Assembly: GCA_900114885.1 (NCBI GenBank)
Contig: FOUN01000001.1
Coordinates: 62,001-126,000, forward strand
DNA: 64,000 nucleotides
Origin: Psychrobacillus psychrodurans
GTDB taxonomy: Bacteria > Bacillota > Bacilli > Bacillales_A > Planococcaceae
Reading direction: 5' to 3'
In this document: positions 60,119 to 64,000 of the stretch, one piece after another
How the letters are laid out: every line of letters starts with the position of its first letter
Numbering within the stretch: the stretch's first letter is position 1
Notes under the pieces: model-generated
The model's input: the letters and a program-made list of their open reading frames with translations, nothing else
Databases searched by the model: none
Told to the model about the DNA's origin: nothing
Position numbers and translations under genes: made by a program

Positions 60119-61645
60119 TCAAAACTTATTTCTATTGTTTTCGAATGCTTGAAACTTAAGAGCAGTCTCCTTTTTTAAAAATGTGTGCGTTTTTTCTATA
60201 TCAATACTAAAAACACGATCTTCTGTAATTGAAGGGACAATCCCTCTTATTTCTTCCCACTTGTTCTTTAAAAGAGGAGACATGTGGATATTTCCTCTAT
60301 ATTCAACTCCTTGCACAGCACAAATTGCTTCGATTGCGATGACTTTACGGCTATTTTGAATGATTTGATTGGCATGTCTTGCTCCAATTGTTCCCATGCT
60401 TACATGGTCTTCCTGGTTTGCAGAAGAAGGGATAGAGTCAACTGATGCAGGGTGGGCCAAGGTCTTATTTTCAGAAACAAGGCTTGCTGCTGCATATTGT
60501 AAAATCATTGCCCCCGATTGTAATCCAGGTTCTGGGCTTAAAAAGGGGGGTAATCCTTCGTTTAAATGTGGATTAACTAATCGTTCGATTCGTCGTTCAG
60601 ATACATTTGCAAGTTCAGCAATTGCAACCTTTAAGAAATCCATGGCAAATGCAATTGGTTGACCATGAAAGTTCCCCCCTGAAATAATCTCTTTTCCATC
60701 TTCTAAAATTAACGGATTATCAGTAGCTGCATTCATTTCAATTTCTAGTTTTTCCTTTACATAACTCAAGACCTGCCAGCTAGCTCCATGAATTTGCGGT
60801 ATACATCTAATAGAGTAAGCATCTTGAACGCGTTTTTCACCTTGTTTAGTTACTAGTTGACTGCCCTCAAGCCATTGGAGCATTCTTTTCGCAACTTTCA
60901 CCTGTTCAGGATAGCCTCTTGCTTCATGAATAGCTGGATGGAAAGCATCGGTAATACCATATAGAGCTTCCATTGTCATGGCAGCAATCCATTCACATTG
61001 ATAGGCAAGTGTTTCAGATTCAAGCCAGTTGATTACTCCTTGAGCGGTCATCGCTTGCGTTCCATTTATCAGCGCAAGACCTTCTTTAGCTTCTAACACA
61101 ATGGGGCTTATATTATGCTTCTCCCAAACTTTATGAGATGGAATTTGATTGTCACCGTCCCAAACAAATCCTTCTCCTATCAAAACTAAAGCAAGGTGAG
61201 AAAGGGGAGCTAAGTCACCGGAAGCTCCAAGAGAACCCTGCTGAGGAATTACAGGATGAATACGGTTGTTTACCATGTATGCTAATCTCTCTAATACCTC
61301 TAAACGAATACCAGAGAAGCCTTTAAGTAATGCGTTTAAACGAAGTACTACCATTGCGCGTGATACAACTTCCTCAAAAGGTTCCCCGATGCCACATGCA
61401 TGGGAACGAATAAGGTGTAATTGCAAGGCGTGAACATCAGATTCGTTTATACTCACATCACTAAATTTTCCAAAACCAGTGTTGATGCCATAGACGGTGT
61501 GACCAGCTTCAACAATCTGTTCAACGACCTTGCGACTTTTTACAACATTTTCCTTAGCACAATCATCTATTTTGATTTGTTCATTCTGATATAAAATTGC
61601 TCGCATATGCTCTAGGGTAAGTCCGTTTCCTTTTAGGTTAATCAA
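60119..61645 (-). CDS. hutH: histidine ammonia-lyase
   Basis: 508 residues, full length. The ASGD stretch that forms the MIO cofactor lies in [15 protein letters not shown] near residue 142. Other conserved parts are [28 protein letters not shown] and [10 protein letters not shown]. It removes ammonia from L-histidine to give urocanate, step 1 of histidine use. It is the last gene of the minus-strand run hutU-hutI-hutH, 54 bp after hutI, unlike B. subtilis, where hutH comes first. Confidence 0.97.
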   Translation of the reverse strand: MINLKGNGLTLEHMRAILYQNEQIKIDDCAKENVVKSRKVVEQIVEAGHTVYGINTGFGKFSDVSINESDVHALQLHLIRSHACGIGEPFEEVVSRAMVVLRLNALLKGFSGIRLEVLERLAYMVNNRIHPVIPQQGSLGASGDLAPLSHLALVLIGEGFVWDGDNQIPSHKVWEKHNISPIVLEAKEGLALINGTQAMTAQGVINWLESETLAYQCEWIAAMTMEALYGITDAFHPAIHEARGYPEQVKVAKRMLQWLEGSQLVTKQGEKRVQDAYSIRCIPQIHGASWQVLSYVKEKLEIEMNAATDNPLILEDGKEIISGGNFHGQPIAFAMDFLKVAIAELANVSERRIERLVNPHLNEGLPPFLSPEPGLQSGAMILQYAAASLVSENKTLAHPASVDSIPSSANQEDHVSMGTIGARHANQIIQNSRKVIAIEAICAVQGVEYRGNIHMSPLLKNKWEEIRGIVPSITEDRVFSIDIEKTHTFLKKETALKFQAFENNRNKF

Positions 61646-61699
61646 GATTTTTCACATTCTTTCTAAGTTGTATTATTTGAATGCAGGTAAGCAAAAAAA

Positions 61700-62959
61700 T
61701 TAACCTACCACCTTTACTCCTTTTTTCCACACACTATTCACATGATTTACTCCAAACAAATACTGTAATTGCTGGTAATTTGGAACGTTCCAGAGCACAA
61801 TATCTGCTTGTTTACCTATTTCTAAAGAGCCGACTTTATCCTCCATTTGAATAGCACAGGCTGCATTGTATGTTGCCGCACATAAGCTCTCAGCGGGAGT
61901 AAGTCTCATCGAAATACAGGCTAGATTCATCACAAGCGGCATGGAAGTCGTGGGTGAGGAACCAGGATTGCAATCGGTTGAAATCGCAACTGGCACACCA
62001 GCATCGATCATTTCGCGACCCCTCGCAGGATTCTCTCGTAAATACAAAGCTGTTGCAGGCAATAGGCATGCGATAACTCCTTGCTTGGCCATTGCAGCAA
62101 TACCGCTATCTGATGCCTTCAATAAATGCTCTGCAGAAATAGCTCCCACTTCCGCCGCAAGCTCGGCTCCTCCATAAGGTTCAATTTCATCTGCATGAAT
62201 TTTAGGTACCAATCCAAGAGCCTTCCCAGCCTCTAAAATTCGCTTTGATTGCTCAGGGGTAAAGACGCCTACTTCACAGAAGACATCATTAAACTTAGCG
62301 AGCTTTTCACCGGCTACTCTAGGCAGCATATCATTCACTATCAAATCAACGTATTCATCTTCTTTACCTTTAAATTCAGCGGGAACAGCATGTGCCCCCA
62401 TAAAAGTTGGAACAATATCTATTGAATGTTCTGTCTGCAACCGCTGCATAACACGAAGTTGTTTTATCTCCGTTTCAACATTTAAACCATATCCACTTTT
62501 CCCTTCTACAGTAGTAACGCCATGAGCTAAAAAAGAGTCTAGTCTTTTCTTTGTTTGGGCGAAGATATCTTCCTCAGTTGCTTCTCGTGTCATCCTACTA
62601 GTCGCATGGATACCTCCGCCTGCGTTCATAATATCCATATAAGTGGCGCCTTCTAGACGCATTTCAAATTCACGCTCACGACTTCCACCGTATGCGACAT
62701 GCGTATGAGGATCAACAAGTCCTGGTGTGACAAGTTTTCCAAACGCATCAATAATTTCCGCTTCATCTATACGAGTTGCATACTTTCTTTGCAACTCCTC
62801 TGTTGTACCTATAGCTTGAATCAATTCATTTTCTATCCATATACTTCCATCTTCAATGATAGACAGCTTACTCATGGCTTCATTCGTTCGTGGACCTTTA
62901 TGCTCGGTAGCCAAGGTAACTAATTGTGATGCATGTTTAATCCATACAGGATTACTCAT
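61700..62959 (-). CDS. hutI: imidazolonepropionase
   Basis: 419 residues, amidohydrolase fold. Metal ligands appear as VDPHTHVAYGGSRE near residue 78, IHADEIEPYGGAELA and STDCNPGSSPT. It hydrolyses imidazolone-5-propionate to N-formimino-glutamate, step 3. It starts 5 bp after hutU, with the GGAGG site inside the end of hutU, so the two are tightly coupled. Confidence 0.97.
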   Translation of the reverse strand: MSNPVWIKHASQLVTLATEHKGPRTNEAMSKLSIIEDGSIWIENELIQAIGTTEELQRKYATRIDEAEIIDAFGKLVTPGLVDPHTHVAYGGSREREFEMRLEGATYMDIMNAGGGIHATSRMTREATEEDIFAQTKKRLDSFLAHGVTTVEGKSGYGLNVETEIKQLRVMQRLQTEHSIDIVPTFMGAHAVPAEFKGKEDEYVDLIVNDMLPRVAGEKLAKFNDVFCEVGVFTPEQSKRILEAGKALGLVPKIHADEIEPYGGAELAAEVGAISAEHLLKASDSGIAAMAKQGVIACLLPATALYLRENPARGREMIDAGVPVAISTDCNPGSSPTTSMPLVMNLACISMRLTPAESLCAATYNAACAIQMEDKVGSLEIGKQADIVLWNVPNYQQLQYLFGVNHVNSVWKKGVKVVG

Positions 62960-62964
62960 ATGCT

Positions 62965-64000
62965 TTAGTCCTCCTTTTCCATCATTGGAATATGGACGCC
63001 TTTAGCACGAGCTGTCTTTTCTGCCAGCTCATATCCAGCGTCAAAATGACGAACAATTCCCATACCCGGATCTGAAGTGAGGACTCGTTCTAATCTTGCT
63101 TCGGCTTCTTTTGTTCCATCAGCCACTATGACCATACCAGCATGAATGGAATATCCCATTCCGACCCCGCCTCCGTGGTGTACGGAAACCCATGTTGCAC
63201 CACCAACAGCATTTATCATGGCATTTAAAATAGGCCAATCTGCCACTGCATCTGAGCCATCTTTCATCGCCTCTGTTTCGCGATTAGGAGAGGCCACTGA
63301 TCCTGAATCTAGATGATCTCGTCCAATGACGATGGGAGCACTTAAGTCACCAGAGGCAACCATATCATTGATAATTTTCCCAAAGCGTGCTCGTTCACCA
63401 TAACCTAACCAGCATATTCTGGAAGGAAGTCCTTGGAATTGGATTTTTTCACGAGCCATTTTAATCCAATTGCATAGATGTGTGTTATAGCTAAATTCGC
63501 GTAAAATTACTTCATCCGTTTTATATATGTCTTCAGGATCACCAGACAATGCGACCCATCTGAAGGGACCTTTGCCTTCACAAAACTGTGGACGGATATA
63601 AGCAGGGACAAATCCAGGGAAGTCAAACGCACGATCAAACCCTTCATCCTTGGCCACCTGGCGTATATTATTGCCATAATCGAATGTTATGGAACCTTTA
63701 TCCATTAACTCGACCATAGCACGCACATGCACGGTCATAGAGGTCTTAGAGCGCTTTATATAATCGCTAGGATTTTCTTGGCGTAAGAGTATTGCTTCCT
63801 CTAGGGACGTTTGAGAAGGAATATAGCCGTTTAATGGATCATGCGCTGAAGTTTGATCGGTCAATACATCTGGTGTAAAACCACGAGTAATCATTTCAGG
63901 TAAAATATCCGCAGCATTTCCAACAAGTCCTATGGATAGAGGTTTCCCAGCTAGCTTTGCTTCTTCTGCTAGTTGAATTGCCTCATCTAATGTATGCGCT
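62965..64000 (-). CDS. hutU: urocanate hydratase, C-terminal part (cut by window edge)
   Basis: 345 codons are visible; the frame is open to the right edge (…[20 protein letters not shown] before the first internal Met), so the 5' third is missing. NAD-binding and active-site parts present include [12 protein letters not shown], the active-site Cys in [13 protein letters not shown], and the Gly-rich [11 protein letters not shown]. It turns urocanate into imidazolone propionate, step 2. It is upstream of hutI in one operon. Confidence 0.97.
   Translation of the reverse strand, partial: AHTLDEAIQLAEEAKLAGKPLSIGLVGNAADILPEMITRGFTPDVLTDQTSAHDPLNGYIPSQTSLEEAILLRQENPSDYIKRSKTSMTVHVRAMVELMDKGSITFDYGNNIRQVAKDEGFDRAFDFPGFVPAYIRPQFCEGKGPFRWVALSGDPEDIYKTDEVILREFSYNTHLCNWIKMAREKIQFQGLPSRICWLGYGERARFGKIINDMVASGDLSAPIVIGRDHLDSGSVASPNRETEAMKDGSDAVADWPILNAMINAVGGATWVSVHHGGGVGMGYSIHAGMVIVADGTKEAEARLERVLTSDPGMGIVRHFDAGYELAEKTARAKGVHIPMMEKED

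Overview
The window is chromosomal DNA from a low-GC, spore-forming Gram-positive bacterium of the order Bacillales. The gene set and sequence style fit the Psychrobacillus / Lysinibacillus / Solibacillus side of Bacillaceae-Planococcaceae; this placement is inferred from gene content, not from a marker gene. The evidence for spore formation is an alpha/beta SASP, a Tlp-like protein, a YhcN/YlaJ lipoprotein and an Sda checkpoint protein. Ribosome binding sites are strong AGGAGG types, several starts are TTG or GTG, and perfect Rho-independent terminators are common. No rRNA, tRNA, CRISPR array or intact insertion sequence was seen.

Layout. 1-6.1 kb: a minus-strand TerD-type stress operon (two TerD proteins, HpcH-like lyase, phosphoribosyltransferase, StiP/PELOTA protein, HAD phosphatase, YceG-like protein running off the left edge) behind an ECF-sigma-type promoter. 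6.2-12.6 kb: esterase, EamA transporter, M20 peptidase, spore lipoprotein, a repeat-rich gap with an exact 21-bp array, and a DUF485/acetate-type symporter pair. 12.8-17.5 kb: a 1272-residue SF1 helicase split by a long coiled coil, plus a winged-helix partner. 17.7-24.0 kb: a signalling operon (hybrid histidine kinase, CheR, REC-PAS-GGDEF-EAL). 24.1-27.7 kb: a membrane-anchored S1C protease, a decayed region with a 58-codon gene, and a prophage lysis remnant with an intact endolysin.

27.9-33.5 kb: a quinone/electrophile detoxification block (FMN reductase with an MhqR-like operator, two ring-cleaving dioxygenases, flavin reductase, MarR regulator, MFS pump). 33.5-43.2 kb: SLAP protein, bacillopeptidase F, a VCBS-repeat protein, and a PadR/DUF2812 pair. 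43.7-47.8 kb: qoxABCD with a structured leader. 47.9-51.1 kb: small housekeeping and spore genes and an MBL-fold hydrolase. 51.3-57.2 kb: a GntR-controlled sugar operon (HPr paralogue, GNAT, cellobiose-type PTS EIIB/EIIA/EIIC, MupG-type hydrolase) with GntR-like operators and a cre site. 57.3-59.9 kb: VLRF1 release factor, SASP, sda with an upstream DnaA-box cluster and Spo0A boxes, and tiny lipoproteins. 60.1-64 kb: histidine utilisation genes hutU-hutI-hutH, with hutU cut by the right edge.

The items most worth follow-up are the helicase/winged-helix pair, the sda-linked DnaA-box plus Spo0A-box cluster, the exact 21-bp array, the dispersed repeat families, the qox leader, the in-frame stop at 48517, and the regulation of the PTS-MupG operon. 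All family assignments come from reading motifs by eye; no database search was run.
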